Assembly (NCBI RefSeq): GCF_902459465.1
Contig: NC_047066.1
Location: 17,239,047 to 17,303,046, forward strand
Length of the DNA stretch: 64,000 nucleotides
Direction of reading: 5' to 3'
DNA from: Asterias rubens
Lineage: Eukaryota; Echinodermata; Asteroidea; Forcipulatida; Asteriidae
Under the pieces are notes generated by a model. The model was not told where the DNA came from. It worked only from the letters and a program-made list of their open reading frames with translations, and did not search any database. The translations under genes were made by a program, and so were the position numbers. Every line of letters begins with the position of its first letter. Position 1 is the stretch's first letter. Below, one piece after another: positions 1 to 11,042 of the stretch.

Positions 1-84
1 GAAAGTGATCATCTTATTGCTGACTGCCACATAGGTTCACTGCTGTCTGACCATTTTGTTGTAAGCTGCACAGTTCAGAAACCA
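1..84 (+). pseudogene. CR1/L2-like LINE, endonuclease fragment
   Basis: Translation in frame 1 gives a stretch with the LLSDHFVVSC motif, which resembles the SDH motif near the C-terminus of the apurinic-type endonuclease of CR1/L2-clade LINEs. The frame is interrupted at about 85 by a LINE 3' end in the opposite orientation and resumes as reverse transcriptase near 371, so it is probably the upstream part of the element at 371-1514. About 600 bases of the region between endonuclease and RT are missing (inference). Confidence 0.45.
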
Positions 85-370
85 ATAATAATAGTAATAA
101 TAACGAGGTCTTATAGAGCGCACAAATCCACAAAAGTGCTCAGGGCGCTATTACATAGAAAATTCAAACAAAAATAACAAAGAACAGATTAAATACAAAA
201 GAATGGATCTATTGACATGAGGTGTGTTTTGAGGGATGTTTTGAAAGAGTGAATGGAAGTGGATGTTTTGATGTGAAGAGGTAGTTGATTCCAGAGATGA
301 GGTGCTGCAATAGAAAAAGATCTGTCCCCCCAGTTGTGTTTAGACTTGATTTCTTGAAGAAGATATCTGT
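85..370 (-). repeat. 3' end of a CR1/L2-like LINE, antisense
   Basis: The (AAT)n-like tail at about 86-102 and the following AGCGCACAAATCCA block recur at 35545-35625, next to another minus-strand LINE relic. The minus-strand frame 406-209 carries a degraded C-terminal RT segment (WG-D-SF / LFTS-K-PLPFTL pattern). It reads as a short 5'-truncated copy inserted into the plus-strand LINE that flanks it. Confidence 0.55.
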
Positions 371-1514
371 TTGCCTCAGCACAGCATTTGACACTGCGTT
401 AACCACCGCATCATGTTAAACAGGCTCGCGGACGAGATGGGATTGGAGGATCTGGAAGAACAACCAGTGTATGTATTGACAGCTCCTTTTCTCAACGTCT
501 TGATTTGGAATATGGCATACCACAGGGATCGATAGTGGGCCCCCAACAGTTCAACATCTACATGTACACCACTCCAATTGGCAACATCCTGCATAGGCAC
601 AACCTTCAGTTTCACATCTACGCAGATGATGTGTATTCTTCTTTCGACCCCGGCAACCACAATTCCATGATTTCTGCACTCTCACAGATGTCAACATGCA
701 TTGGTGAGATCATGTCTTGGATGATTGTCAACAGGCTCAAGCTCAACGAGGAGAAGACCGAGTTCCTTGTGGTAATCTCTGATCACCTTGAGCACCTCCT
801 GCCTGCAGTGACTCTCCGTATTGGTACCAAGATCATCCAGCCCGCTGAGAGTGTACGCAATCTCGGTATTGTGTTTGACACTTCCTTGAGTATGAATGCT
901 CAAGTAACATCCTTGTGCAAAGGTCTCAACTACCAGATGCGCAATATCTCTAGAATCAGAAGATTCCTCGATAAGGACACCTGTCATCTTGTTGTCCGTG
1001 CTCTGATTCTTACCAGGCTTGACTATGGTAATGCCTTGCTGTTTGGGTGCAACTCAACATACATACAACGACTGCAACGGCTACAAAACTGGGCTGCCAA
1101 ATTTGTCTGTCGTCATCATCAGAAAGCATGACCACGCCACACCATACTTACAAGATCTTCACTGGCTGCCGATTAGGGAGAGGATAACCTTCAAGATCTT
1201 GGTTTATGTGTACAAATGCCTCAACAAAACAGCACCTGGCTATTTATCATCTTGCCTGTCTCTCCATCGGCCTGGCCGCCCAACTCTACGCTCAGCATCC
1301 GACACTACTCGCCTCATGGAACCTAACTCAATCAAACTTCTTAAGTCAGCTTCAAGTCGCACATTCTCTCATTTTGCTCCTCACACCTGGAATGCACTCT
1401 CCACCTCTTTAAGAAGTGTATCAAACATTCTCTGTACCCTATCTAATGCGCTGCGTTCTTGACGTAGTAGTGCTATACAAATGCCCAATATGTATGTATG
1501 TATGTATGTATGTA
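371..1514 (+). pseudogene. CR1/L2-like LINE reverse transcriptase relic
   Basis: Degenerate reverse transcriptase of a non-LTR retrotransposon. Visible blocks are an AFDT-like segment (about 385-400), GIPQGSIVGPQQFNIYMY (from 511), the catalytic YADD (about 619-630), LKLNEEKTEFLV, and the C-terminal HWLPIRERITFKIL segment typical of CR1/L2 elements (about 1160-1200). The frame is lost near the AFDT block and again near 1130, where the protein continues in another frame to the stop at 1460-1462. A short 3'UTR containing GCTATACAAATGCCC leads into a (TATG)n tail at 1489-1514, a normal LINE 3' end. Not functional. Confidence 0.85.
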
Positions 1515-3270
1515 GCCCGAGTTTTCCTGCAAGTGATCTTATTGTGTCTGTTGTTTCAGCCATCTTGGTAGCAGATTCCTTGAATAAAGCTATGTCGTCG
1601 GCATAGTCTAAATCAGAAAGCCTCACCTCAGGATATCTTGAGCTTCGCCTGGGTGGGGCCTGGGTATAAGAACAATACCTCTGTTGCTGTTGTCTACAGC
1701 ATGTCTAACGATGAAATCAATGACCACACCAAATAGCAAGGGGGACCAGATATCGCCTTGTCTCACGCCTGTGACAATCTTAAACCAGGTGGAGATGGGT
1801 CCCTCTGACTTCACTGCACATGTTGTGTCTTCATAGGAATTCTTGATAATATTGATCATCTTACTAGGGATGCTATAGATCTTGAGAACTTCCCAGAGTG
1901 AAGGTCTGTGAACTGAGTCAATGGCCGCCTTGAAGTCAATAAAATTGCCAAGACATGGTAGTTACGGTGACAATTTGATCTTGGCAGGAACGGCCTTTTC
2001 TAAAGCCTGCTTGGTTTTCTCTCAACCTGTTGTCTATGTCATTCTTGATTCTCAAGAGCATGATGTTAAAAAAACACTTTCACTGCTATATCAAGTAAGG
2101 TGATCCCTCTATTGTTGTTGCAGTATGAGAGGTCCCCTTTCTGTGGTAGTGGTAAAAAGATGCCCTTTCCCCATTCGCTAGGAGTTCTTTCTTTTAGCCA
2201 AATGAGTCTGCAAATTTGTAACAGCCATTCTCTGATGTTATCGCCTCCATCCTTAAGTAGCTCAGGAGGAATGTTGTCGATCCCTGGAGATTTGTTTCTC
2301 TTCAGTAGTCTGACAGCTTTATTCAGCTTTGCCATGGTTGGTGGTTCCATGTTGATTTCTAGTTCACCAAATGAATTGAGCTGGGAGAAGTCAAGGAGTT
2401 CTTCAGGTTGGTCTGCATTAAGTATGTCCTCTAAGTATTCAGCCCCCCTCTGCAGCCGAGTTGCCTCATCCTTTATGATGTTCCCTTTAGAGTCTCTGAT
2501 CTGTGTTACTCTCCTGCTGGATTTATCAATCAAGATGTTTTTCTTTTGGTAAACCTCTCTGATGTTGTTATTAGCAGAGGCTTGTTGGATGTTATCTACA
2601 TTACTAAGCGTACCAAACTTTCTTACCATGTCGCAGGCTAGCTCTAGTTTCCCTGTTGAGATCCTTGTATTTCGCGTCAAGGTAAGGTTTGGCTTCTTTC
2701 CTCTTTGCAATCAGATCTCATGACTGTGTTGAGATCCAGTCTTCTTGCTTCCGCTTCCGATAACCCAATTCTTTCTTCGCAGCCTCATTGATGGAACTTC
2801 TGAAATGATTCCATTCTTTGTCGATGTCATCTTCATCTTCCAGTTCGACTAGAGCATGGAATTTGCCACCCACTGTAGCATCAAAACACTTTAGTATATT
2901 ATCCCTGTCTAGTAGCTTTGCAAAGTCATATTTCATCTGTTTCTTTTGCTGCTTGGATGCTGCCAGTGAGAGACAGATGGTTGTAATTGCAAGGTTATGA
3001 TCACATCCAATGTCTGCTCCTCGATATACTCTCACATCCTTTAGGGAGTTTTGCCATCTGCGGTTAATTACAGTATGGTCAATTTGGTTGACTGTTTTCT
3101 CATCTGAGAGTTCCAAGTGAGCTTGTGGATCTTCTTGTGTGGGAACATCGAAGAGCCAATGACTAGGTTAAGGGCTAGGCAAAAAGAAAGAAGTCTGATG
3201 CCATTGTCATTAAGGTTACTTTCTGCATGACTTCCAAGAGCAGGTTTCTGTGTGTCAAAGTGTTTCCATT
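1515..3270 (-). pseudogene. RTE-clade LINE relic (endonuclease and RT)
   Basis: Reading leftward on the minus strand, the endonuclease C-terminus appears as LVIGSSMFPHKKIHK (about 3170-3125), then the NQIDHTVINRR and RGADIGCDHNL motifs (about 3090-2990) that are diagnostic for RTE-type endonucleases. The RT follows with LLKRNKSPGIDNIPPELLK, RGITLLDIAVKVF, TGVRQGDIWSPLLF (about 1780) and LDYADDIALF (about 1605). Frames are broken near 2715, 2070 and 1625. The element ends abruptly at 1515 against the (TATG)n tail of the plus-strand LINE. That fits the CR1/L2-like element having inserted into it, or a truncation. Confidence 0.85.
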
Positions 3271-3488
3271 TTGTGGAACTTTGTAAATTCTTTAGTCTTT
3301 TCAGTTCAAGGATAGTTGGTTTTATTTGAGATTTATTTGGTGTAAACCAGCCAAAGACGTGCTCTGAATTTATTGATTTAATTTAGTGGACGAACCCTCG
3401 AGTTCAATCTAAAACACTGTAAATAATTTGTACTTGAGGTCGAAAGCAAAACCTCTGAGTTGAAGGTTAACAAGACTGTGGTGTCATA
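3271..3488. other. Leader-like stretch upstream of gag
   Basis: No gene seen. It lies directly before the gag start and could hold the retrotransposon leader and primer-binding site. I could not identify an LTR or a convincing tRNA-complementary site. Confidence 0.3.
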
Positions 3489-3509
3489 TTGGTTACAGCC
3501 GTTGGTAAG

Positions 3510-3990
3510 ATGGAAAGTGAAATTCTTGAGTTGCGTGAGTTAGGTGTGAGTTGTGGATTGAGTAGAAGGGATCTATTAGATTTTGTACAGAAAGAAAGTG
3601 AGAAAATGCACACAGAACGCCTCAAAGAAAAAAAGGAGAAAGAAAGAGTAGATAGAGACGAACGCGCTCACAGTCTTGAAATGAAAAGGAAAGAAAAGGA
3701 CATCCTAGATTCACAAGCAAAACTAGAGGTCAAGAGAGGAAGTGTTAGTAGTGATGATACGTCTTTCAGTGGTCACAGTTCAAGGTTAAAGGCTAAGGCA
3801 TCCAAGTTACCCTCATTCGATGACACGAAGGATGATGTAGATGCATACTTATGCATCAAGTCAGTCGTGGGAACAGGAAGAATGGGCAATTAATTTAACA
3901 CTCTCTTAAAGGGCAAATCATTGAATTTGTATTCTCATTTAAGTGCTGACGATTCCGCATGAAAGACGCGTTGCTTAACCGTTTTCATTT
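3510..3990 (+). pseudogene. Gmr1-like Ty3/gypsy gag relic
   Basis: An ATG at 3510 opens a lysine/glutamate-rich, probably coiled-coil N-terminus. It is followed by KLPSFDDTKDDVDAYL, the hallmark entry into the gag capsid region of Ty3/gypsy elements. The open frame stops at 3891-3893. The expected continuation (SWEQEEWAINLTLSL, then LKGKSLNLYSHLSADDSA) is present in two other frames up to about 3965, so at least two frameshifts have occurred. No LTR was recognised upstream. Gag would form the intracellular particle of the retrotransposon; this copy cannot. Confidence 0.75.
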
Positions 3991-4099
3991 AAATGAGCAT
4001 GGCTTCAGACTTAAGTTTCGGTTTGCGAGACCCAATAAAAAGTGCACCTCAATTTGCCGTCCGTTTAATACGACTCTCTCATAGATTTGTTTTTGCGGT

Positions 4100-4600
4100 A
4101 ACAATTTTTGAACTGTTGCAGCGAAAATGCAGTGAAAGAAAGTAGTAGTGCGAACCCTCATGAAAGAGTAGCGTGCATGGTAACCGTACCCAGGTCTGAA
4201 CCCCTTGCAGACTGCTGTGTACAAGAAGGTTATGTTACATTGAAATGTGGCTGCGAACTCCCTGTCATGACTGCTGCATGCATTAAACTAGATAAATCTG
4301 GCATGCCCATAACTAACGGTATAGTCAATGAAAAAGCCGCACAAGGTTTACGCGATAGTGGATGTAGCAGTGTAATACAGACGTAGCTTAGTACCCAATG
4401 AGCAATTGACTGGCGAAGAAAAGTCATGCGTCCTGGTTGACGGCACAATTCGTACTGCAGCCATTGCAAAAATCAAACTCGACACGCCCTACTACGTAGG
4501 ATGGACTTATATGCAGTGTATGACAAATCCCATGTATGACGTGATAATGTAGGAGCACCAAATGCTCCAGACTTAAATTGGCAGAAAAGCAAAATACCTG
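4100..4600 (+). pseudogene. Retroelement aspartic protease region
   Basis: The frame from 4108 contains VTLKCGCELPV, then GIVNEKAAQGLRDSGCSS. The D-S-G-C motif preceded by a short beta-strand-like segment matches the active-site strand of retroelement aspartic proteases (pepsin fold, A2 clan). After a frameshift near 4380 the domain continues with LVPNEQLTGEEKSCVLVDGT and KIKLDTPYYVGWTY, then a degenerate NPMYDVI. The region leads straight into the integrase zinc-finger domain with no reverse transcriptase between them. Confidence 0.7.
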
Positions 4601-5420
4601 AAAATGCAGCGACCGATCAATCGCACGCAAATAGTGAACTGAACGCTGTAGTAACTAGAGCACAGAAATTGGCGCAAGATAAACCGCTCAGAAAACTCAA
4701 AGTCCCTGACATCATTCCTGATATTTCAAGGCAAGAGATCGCGAAAGAACAAATAGATGATCCATCACTGTTTCGTGTACGCGAACGCGCCTCTGACGAA
4801 AATAAGAAACATAAATTTTATGGATCCTACTCAAGATTCTTTTGGCAAGACGATTTACTGTATCGAGAATTCAAATCCCCAAAAGTTCAATTTGGAGACT
4901 CATCAAATTGTCGTTCCAATGAAATTCCGTAGCTATGTCATGAAACTAGCTTATGAAGCAATTAGGAAGGCATCAAGGCCCACGTAAGCACCTGATAAAG
5001 TACTTTTTCTGGCCAAGTTGTCAAGCAGACATAACTAGGTATTGCCGTTCTTGCGACATATGCCAAAGGAAAATTCCTAAAGGCAAAGTTCCTCTAGGAA
5101 GTATATGCCTGTCATCGACACTCAGTTTCAGCGCGTTGCGATAGATATCGTCGGCCCGATACACCCCAAAACTGAAAGTGGAAATCGTTTTATCTTAACA
5201 CTCGCCGATTACACCACACGTTATCCGGAAGCTGTTCGCCTACCGAGCATTGAAACTACTAGAGTAACCGAAGCCATGGGCGTTGTATTTCACGCATAGG
5301 TATCCCGAATGAAATATTATCTGATCAAGGTTCACAATTTACATTGTACCTCCAAGCTTGTGAAAGAAATTGCATTTCTATAGCATCACATGCACACCAT
5401 CACAGACAGCATGTTGTGGA
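4601..5420 (+). pseudogene. Integrase relic (PR-IN order, Gmr1-like)
   Basis: A pre-integrase segment (IPDISRQEIAKEQIDDPSLF, LLYREFKSPKVQFGD) is followed by a zinc-binding region in which CRSCDICQRKIPKGKVPLG keeps the cysteines but the histidine half is degraded. The catalytic core shows VAIDIVGPIHPKTESGNR (first Asp), ADYTTRYPEAVRLPSIET, and, after a frameshift near 5300, PNEILSDQGSQFT (second Asp). The glutamate motif is not recognisable and similarity ends near 5420. No RT or RNase H was seen downstream, so that part is deleted or was never present. It is broken by frameshifts near 4930, 5105 and 5300. Confidence 0.8.
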
Positions 5421-5921
5421 CAGGTACACATGTATTTGAAAGGCACTGTCATATTCGATACTGTATATTGTGTGTATGGTTGCACTTGAACGGTTGGGCT
5501 ATAGATTCTAGGTCATCAAGGCAAGGTTTGAACTATAACAGTGATGATCGTAAAGAGTACTATAGTTATTAACTACATGTAGGCTACTTTATTTCATAGT
5601 AACTTTACATCGGTGAATTAATTAGCCTGATAGGTTTCTGAATCGATACATATAAGACAGAAAGCTTCTCATCTTTAAAAAATAACATACCATTAAATAC
5701 AGGCCATTTTTCCCGCTCTAAATATTACTGTAATTAAACGGGATACATCAATTTATTTGCATATATAACTCAAGCTATAATGACATAAAATTAGTGCAAT
5801 TAAGGTGGTGCGGAGAGAACTTAACAATCACCTGTAAGAAGCTTGTTTTGCTGCAGTAAAAAAATTGTACTGACAATTGATTGACCAACATGGGGTAAAA
5901 AAAAAAAAAAATTACACATCA
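5421..5921. other. No gene recognised
   Basis: AT-rich sequence with a 17-base A-run near 5897-5911. It may include degraded 3' parts of the retrotransposon, but nothing supports a specific call. Confidence 0.4.
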
Positions 5922-6189
5922 GGGCCCAATTTCATGGCGCTGCTTACTGGTAAGCAAATTTGCGTGCTTACTGTAGCAGAAAAATTTGCTTAAGCCTTAG
6001 CGTATTTCACAGGTTGGGCGGCCATATTGCGTGTTTACCGTGGATTTGCATTGCGACGTGATTTATTTTCATGCAGTAAGCACCGGAAGGTTAGCATGCC
6101 TTTTCGTGTTACGGTCAGCAGCGCTATGAAATGGATATCGCACAGTAAGCAAAAAATCGGCCGCTTAGCAGCGCTATATAATTGGGCCC
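5922..6189. mobile_element. GGGCCCAATTTCAT foldback MITE, copy 1
   Basis: Begins GGGCCCAATTTCATGGCGCT and ends with a close inverted copy (AGCGCTATATAATTGGGCCC). The interior is also partly palindromic, with repeated GCTTA/TAAGC motifs. The same family occurs at 9346-9616 and 51296-51545. Non-coding. The target duplication could not be fixed. Confidence 0.8.
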
Positions 6190-6345
6190 AGATATGCACT
6201 TGCACCTTTCTGCTCAAAGTCAATTTTACTGTATCCCCCATTCTTTAATTTCACCTTCCATATACAATTCTATGGACATTAGTTTTAAGAAGGTTTTCAG
6301 TCATTGCAACACACAAAATGAAAGGCAAGTCCAGGGCTCTACTCT

Positions 6346-6730
6346 TTAAAGGGTTTGCATGGGTACATTTTGTAGGACACATAGTCCACAGATGTACTTT
6401 AACAGTTTGAAGATAAAGATGGTAGAAAGCTTCCCTCAACATATTACTTGCTGAGGTTTGTGGTTTTTGAAAAATGAGTAAAATTGTTTTAGCATGTGCA
6501 ACATGTTTACCAGAACTGCAGTATTGAATACCATTACCGGTACATGTACATGTACACGTAAAAATGTTGCACATACTCTAATGATTTCCCAAAGATGAAA
6601 ATTATTTTTGTGACATTGTTTCACTTAGTTCTCAGAAGCTACAGCACCTCAGCACTTTCTACTATCATTATCATCAAACCATGTAAGTTTAATCTGTGAA
6701 CATCGTGTACAAAAATTACCCAAACCCTTG
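6346..6730. mobile_element. Foldback repeat family F2, copy 1
   Basis: TTAA-bounded foldback element whose halves carry the inverted blocks GATGGTAGAAAGCTTCCCT and CTTTCTACTATCATTATC, plus ACTACAGCACCTCAG-like segments. Related copies lie at 11873-12457, 12454-12891, 29565-29805 and 58422-58845. The centre of this copy contains a TACATGTACATGTACA run. Confidence 0.7.
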
Positions 6731-8430
6731 TTGAAGCAGAAGCAACCGAGTTGGTGACCCCTTGGCTAGTTGCCATTTTCTAGGCCTAGACATCAACAGC
6801 AAACCAGATTTTGTGTTGTTTACCATGTTTACCAGCATTAAACTGAGCCAAGTAAGTAGTTTATCACTAAAATTTCAAAAGAAACCCATCTCCATGTTGT
6901 GACTGAATTCTGTCACACTAACACCAACAATTTAGTATAGGTGGTTTCAAAACCATCAAATTCAGAGAGCCAGATTGCATCAGTTTACTGTAACTCAACT
7001 TTAAGGCATTTGCCTCGATAAGTCTATCAATTATTTGAACAACTCGCGCCGAAATCTCCATATTGGAATTAGCAAGTGATATTATGAAGCTCCTGATACA
7101 GTACACTTTTAACATTCCTAAATTGCGATGTTTCTTTTTAACCATTACCGCGTTCCACATGATATGTTGTATGGTTTCGTCTGCACATAAAGTTCATGAT
7201 GATGTTAAAAAAAGGGCCGACTATTAGCTCAAGATGCAAGCCTTGATCTGATTATACTGGCCAGTTGAAATACTGGCTGCTTCGTATTAAATATAGAGAA
7301 TATTTATGCTATATAAACCTCTCCTAGAGCAAATGACAACACCAATTTCTGCATCAATCATACATGTATTGTTGGTGAACGGTTCCTCTCAAACTGTATT
7401 GCAGGTATTGAGGAAAATTTTGTTTCCCCTTCGTTTAGATGAATTTAGATGTCTGAAATTAGTATCTTTACTTCGGTAGCTTTACAACCATCTACATGGC
7501 TCTTGAGAATAAAAGAAAAACGTAGTATTTGTGCTTTAAGAAAATGCTCTTCTTTTTATTTGATAAGGTTTTTGTTATTGAAGATTTGTTTGTACCTACA
7601 TGTTATTTTAATTGTTTCCATAACCCACTACATATTTTCAAACACATCATTACCAAGGTCTAAAGCTTAGCATCTGAAATCTATATGGATTGATGAGCAG
7701 TTCACGACAGACTTCTTTCTCATAGATAATATTAGTTGAAAATCTAAGGAGATCTGAACACTCTATAAAATTATCTATACCAACACAAAACATAGAAGAA
7801 AATCATTTAAGAGAATGAACAAAGCACGGCTAAACAAACACTGACAGCAATATTGAACACAAAATTTGGTATGTTTCACACTGGATGAAATAAAATCTAC
7901 ACTTAATTACTGTGTTATTTGTGAAGTGTATGAAAAGACAATAGCTGAAATCAGCATATAACTCCACAGCCTCATATATGAACACACTTAAATCATTCTA
8001 CATTTTACATTGTGTGGCTGACCATTGACATTCCTACTGTGTGCAAGCAGTACTGAAGTTTGTGTACAACTCCACTACATCAGTCTAAACTGTACATTAA
8101 AAAATAACTTAACAGTATGAAAATTATTTAAATTTTACAATTTTGTTTAAATATTCAATAGTCTTACATGTATAAGCTTATTTAGGATGAGGTTTAGTAT
8201 GAAACCATACTGATTTGAAGAACACATCTAAGTATATCAAAAGTTTACTTTTACGTGTACTTTTACCGTCACACATCCTGTGGGTATGGGATACTGTAAC
8301 ATACAAATTTAACAACTGCAGACTAACAACAAACACTGCACTCTGCAAAGCCTCCAAATGTAAATGGCTATTTTCATTTCAACAAACTTCATCTTTAGCC
8401 ATCCTGCTTTTCTTCCTTCAAATAAAAACA
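6731..8430. other. No gene recognised
   Basis: About 1.7 kb of AT-rich, apparently single-copy DNA with only short chance open frames on either strand. No splice-bounded exon with a recognisable protein motif was found. Confidence 0.5.
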
Positions 8431-8520
8431 TATATATATATATATATATTAAAAATGTTCCCAGTCAGTTTCCCTTGTGGTTTATTATTTGATATATATA
8501 TATATATATATATATATATC
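8431..8520. repeat. (TA)n microsatellites at a SINE inverted repeat
   Basis: TA dinucleotide runs at about 8431-8449 and 8492-8519. The second run sits exactly at the centre of a palindrome whose arms carry TCAGTTTCCCTTGTGGTTTA and its complement. Confidence 0.85.
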
Positions 8521-8660
8521 AAATAATAAACCACAAGGGAAACTGACTGGGTACATTTTTAAATGATTTAGGATTGAACAAAGATTGAACCATAGGATTG
8601 AACCAACGACCTCCGGTTTAAAGTGCCGGCGCTCTACCAACTGAGCTACCTAGCCCTATG
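8521..8660 (-). repeat. tRNA-derived SINE copy, antisense
   Basis: The minus strand reads a tRNA-like head with an A box (TAGCTCAGTTGG, complement at 8637-8648) and a B box (GGTTCAATCC, complement at 8595-8604). A non-tRNA body follows, ending in TTTCCCTTGTGGTTTATTAT near 8521. The anticodon loop is not a clean tRNA loop and the acceptor stem does not close, so this is a SINE rather than a tRNA gene. Confidence 0.75.
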
Positions 8661-8696
8661 TTGGTGGTCTCCCAATTTTGTCAATATCTTTGTTCG

Positions 8697-8717
8697 GGGG
8701 GGGGGGGGGGGGGGGGT
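8697..8717 (+). repeat. Poly-G run, first copy
   Basis: An uninterrupted run of about 21 G residues follows TTGTCAATATCTTTGTTC. The same junction recurs at about 8995-9013, showing that the block TGTTGGTGGTCTCCCAATTT...poly-G is duplicated within this cluster. Confidence 0.85.
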
Positions 8718-8757
8718 GCCTGTCAGAAGCCATTAATATCTATATATAAATATAGAT

Positions 8758-8903
8758 AGCTAGATAGCTCAGTTGGTAGAGCGCCGGCACGTTAAACCAG
8801 AGGTCGATGGTTCAAATCCCGCTCTAGTCAATTTTTCTTTGTTCAATCCAAAATCATTTGAAAATGTACCCAGTCAATTTCCCTTGTGGTTTATTATTTG
8901 ATA
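8758..8903 (+). repeat. tRNA-derived SINE copy, sense
   Basis: Plus-strand tRNA-like head with TAGCTCAGTTGG (8765-8776) and GGTTCAAATCC (8809-8819), followed by the shared body to TTTCCCTTGTGGTTTATTAT (about 8878-8897). The body matches the antisense copies at 8521-8660 and 9138-9262. Confidence 0.75.
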
Positions 8904-9152
8904 TCTGATATAAAAAAAGTCGCATCCCCTTAAGGTGATCCCCTGTCTGCTGCCTATGTTGGTGGTCTCCCAATTTTGTCAATATCTTTGTTCGGGGGGG
9001 GGGGGGGGGGGGGTGCCTGTCAGAAGCCATTCAACCGCAAACTGCCGTGTAGCCAGGGACCACACCCGGGTAATGATACAACCTGGGAAGCGGCAGACAG
9101 GGGATCACCTTAAGGGGATGCGACTTTTTATATCAGATATCAAAAAATAAAC
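8889..9152. repeat. Inverted repeat with about 60-bp arms
   Basis: The left arm (about 8889-8954, containing AGTCGCATCCCCTTAAGGTG) is matched inversely by the right arm (about 9092-9152, CACCTTAAGGGGATGCGACT). Between them lie the second poly-G run and CCACACCCGGGTAATG. Outside the arms, SINE bodies continue the symmetry. Confidence 0.8.
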
Positions 9153-9262
9153 CACAAGGGAAACTGACTGGGTACATTTTTAAATGATTTAGGGTTGAAC
9201 AAAGAAAAATTTACTAGAGCGGGATTTGAACCAACGACCTCCTGTTTAACGTGCCGGCGCTA
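9138..9262 (-). repeat. tRNA-derived SINE copy, truncated
   Basis: Antisense copy of the same SINE. The B box complement GGATTTGAACC lies at 9222-9232. The tRNA-like head is cut at about 9262 by a (TA)n run, so the A box is absent. Confidence 0.7.
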
Positions 9263-9345
9263 TATATATATACATGTATACATATTTAATAGTTAAGACT
9301 TCTGGATAATAAATGAGAACTAAATTATTGTTACTGCGCAGACTA

Positions 9346-9616
9346 GGGCCCAATTTCATAGCGCTGCTTAACGGTATAAGCAAATTTGCGTGCAGCAGAA
9401 AAATTTGCTTAAGCCTTAGTGTATTTCACAAGTTAGCAGAAAAATTGGGCGGCCAGATTGCGTGTGATTTGCATTGTGACATCATTTATTTTCGTGCGAT
9501 AAGCACCAGAAGGTTGGCATGCCTTTTCGTGTGCTTACGGTTAGCAGCGCTATGAAATAAAAATTGCACAGTAAGCACCAAAAAACGCCGCCAAGCAGCG
9601 CTATGAAATTTGGCCC
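9346..9616. mobile_element. GGGCCCAATTTCAT foldback MITE, copy 2
   Basis: Starts GGGCCCAATTTCATAGCGCT and ends AGCAGCGCTATGAAATTTGGCCC, closely similar to the copy at 5922-6189 over its whole length. Confidence 0.8.
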
Positions 9617-9864
9617 TGATCCCAGATCTTAAATTTATACATTTTTTTTGCATTCATGTTCATTGTGTGTTTGTGTATGGTTAGGTATACCACATTTAAA
9701 ACAGAGACCTATAACAAAATGGCATTGGGGTACCCTGCTGTGGATTGCAATAGGCAGAGGTCTTAAGACCAATTAGTTCTAGCCAACTGTCTGCCTTATA
9801 TTAGATATTGAGACAGTGAAAGGTATAAACAAAGATCAAACATTAGTCTACCAGTCAGTTAAAC

Positions 9865-10128
9865 CAGGCATGCAACTGTCCGTTGAAAAAAAAGAGGAAA
9901 ATTTTCAAAGGCACAACGCAAGTGCGGAGCGAGGCAGCCGAAACGCCACAGGCCAAGATACCCACAATGGTACCCTAGAAAATTTTGAGGTTTTTTATGC
10001 TTAGGTGCATTTTTAGCATGTACTAGGCTTATTTTACATGATTGTAGTTGTTGCCAGGCATATATTAGGCTAAAAACTAATAATCTGCAAACGCGGAATT
10101 CCACGAACGCGGAAGAGTTGCATGCCTG
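9865..10128. mobile_element. 264-bp MITE with 6-bp target duplication
   Basis: Perfect 13-bp terminal inverted repeats CAGGCATGCAACT / AGTTGCATGCCTG. It is flanked on both sides by TTAAAC (9859-9864 and 10129-10134), a perfect 6-bp target-site duplication. Non-coding. The termini resemble those of the 1039-bp element at 44950-45988. Confidence 0.88.
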
Positions 10129-10134
10129 TTAAAC

Positions 10135-10855
10135 AGAGCAGTTGGTATGTGTAAATGCAATTCCGACTAAGCAATTTCGTGCAGGCATTCTATTCTTCCT
10201 AATTTGTTTTGCCCTAAAAACAAAAACAAATGATAATAATAATTGTGATTAAATACCCTAAAAATTCTTTTACAGTCTACACCAAGTACATGTAGGTCAG
10301 CCCTTGTACTTGATAAAATGTTCCTCCCTATTGGTGACAATGAAGGGAAAACAATGGACAAAAAGCCTAGGACATGACAGACCGGGTAAACGCTATCAAT
10401 AAACCACAGTAAACAGCGGCAAACAATCCATTGGACCCATTATGCTCAAGCTGCCTCGTATCTTTAATACCGACATACTAATTGTGGCACAATCTTTTCT
10501 CTCACTTACTGTTGGTTTTTGACAACTTATTTTACAAGTCTGCTATCATTTTTCAAAGTATTTTTCCCCTTTGCAAACTTGGAAATTGTGTGTAATTGAA
10601 CCCTAAAGCCCTCTGTACGGGTCTGAAAGTGGTTTAGGTTTTGTTATCTGTTAGAACATGGAACCAGTGTTTTAATCTGTGAATTTGGCAAGGTTACCAC
10701 TGTTCAGTCATTCACTGCATACTTTGAAATTATTTGTCTCTGTTGTTCACCCTCAATATTGGGCAGTTGCTGGCAACTCCTTTATAAATTACTGATGTGT
10801 AGTGGCAAAGTTTCTAAGTAAAATATTTGAATTGACTTCACACCTTCATGCATGA
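10135..10855. other. No gene recognised
   Basis: AT-rich stretch with short chance frames only and no clear repeat structure. Confidence 0.45.
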
Positions 10856-11042
10856 AAGCACACAAGCATGAAAGCACACAAGGGTGTGACAAGGTTGATT
10901 TTCCCCACATAATTATCTTGCAACTTTGACGACCAATTGAGTGAAAATTTTCACAGGTTTGTTATTTTGTGCATACGTTGAGATATACCAAGTGAGACAA
11001 CTGGTCTTTGACAATTACCAAAGGTGTCCAGTGTATTTAAAG
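10856..11042. repeat. Dispersed repeat ending CCAAAGGTGTCCAGTG, copy 1
   Basis: Shares blocks such as AGCACACAA, GACCAATTGAG, AAATTTTCACAGGTTT, GAGACAACTGGTCTTTGACA and ACCAAAGGTGTCCAGTGT with 41080-41301. I recall this sequence as a very abundant dispersed repeat of echinoderms. Here AGCATGAAAGCACACA is itself locally duplicated near 10855-10880. Confidence 0.65.

Noticed and set aside
8592..8828. Possible tRNA genes (A and B boxes at 8637-8648/8595-8604 and 8765-8776/8809-8819)
   Set aside because: Acceptor stems do not pair, the base before the anticodon is not U, and a shared SINE body follows each copy.
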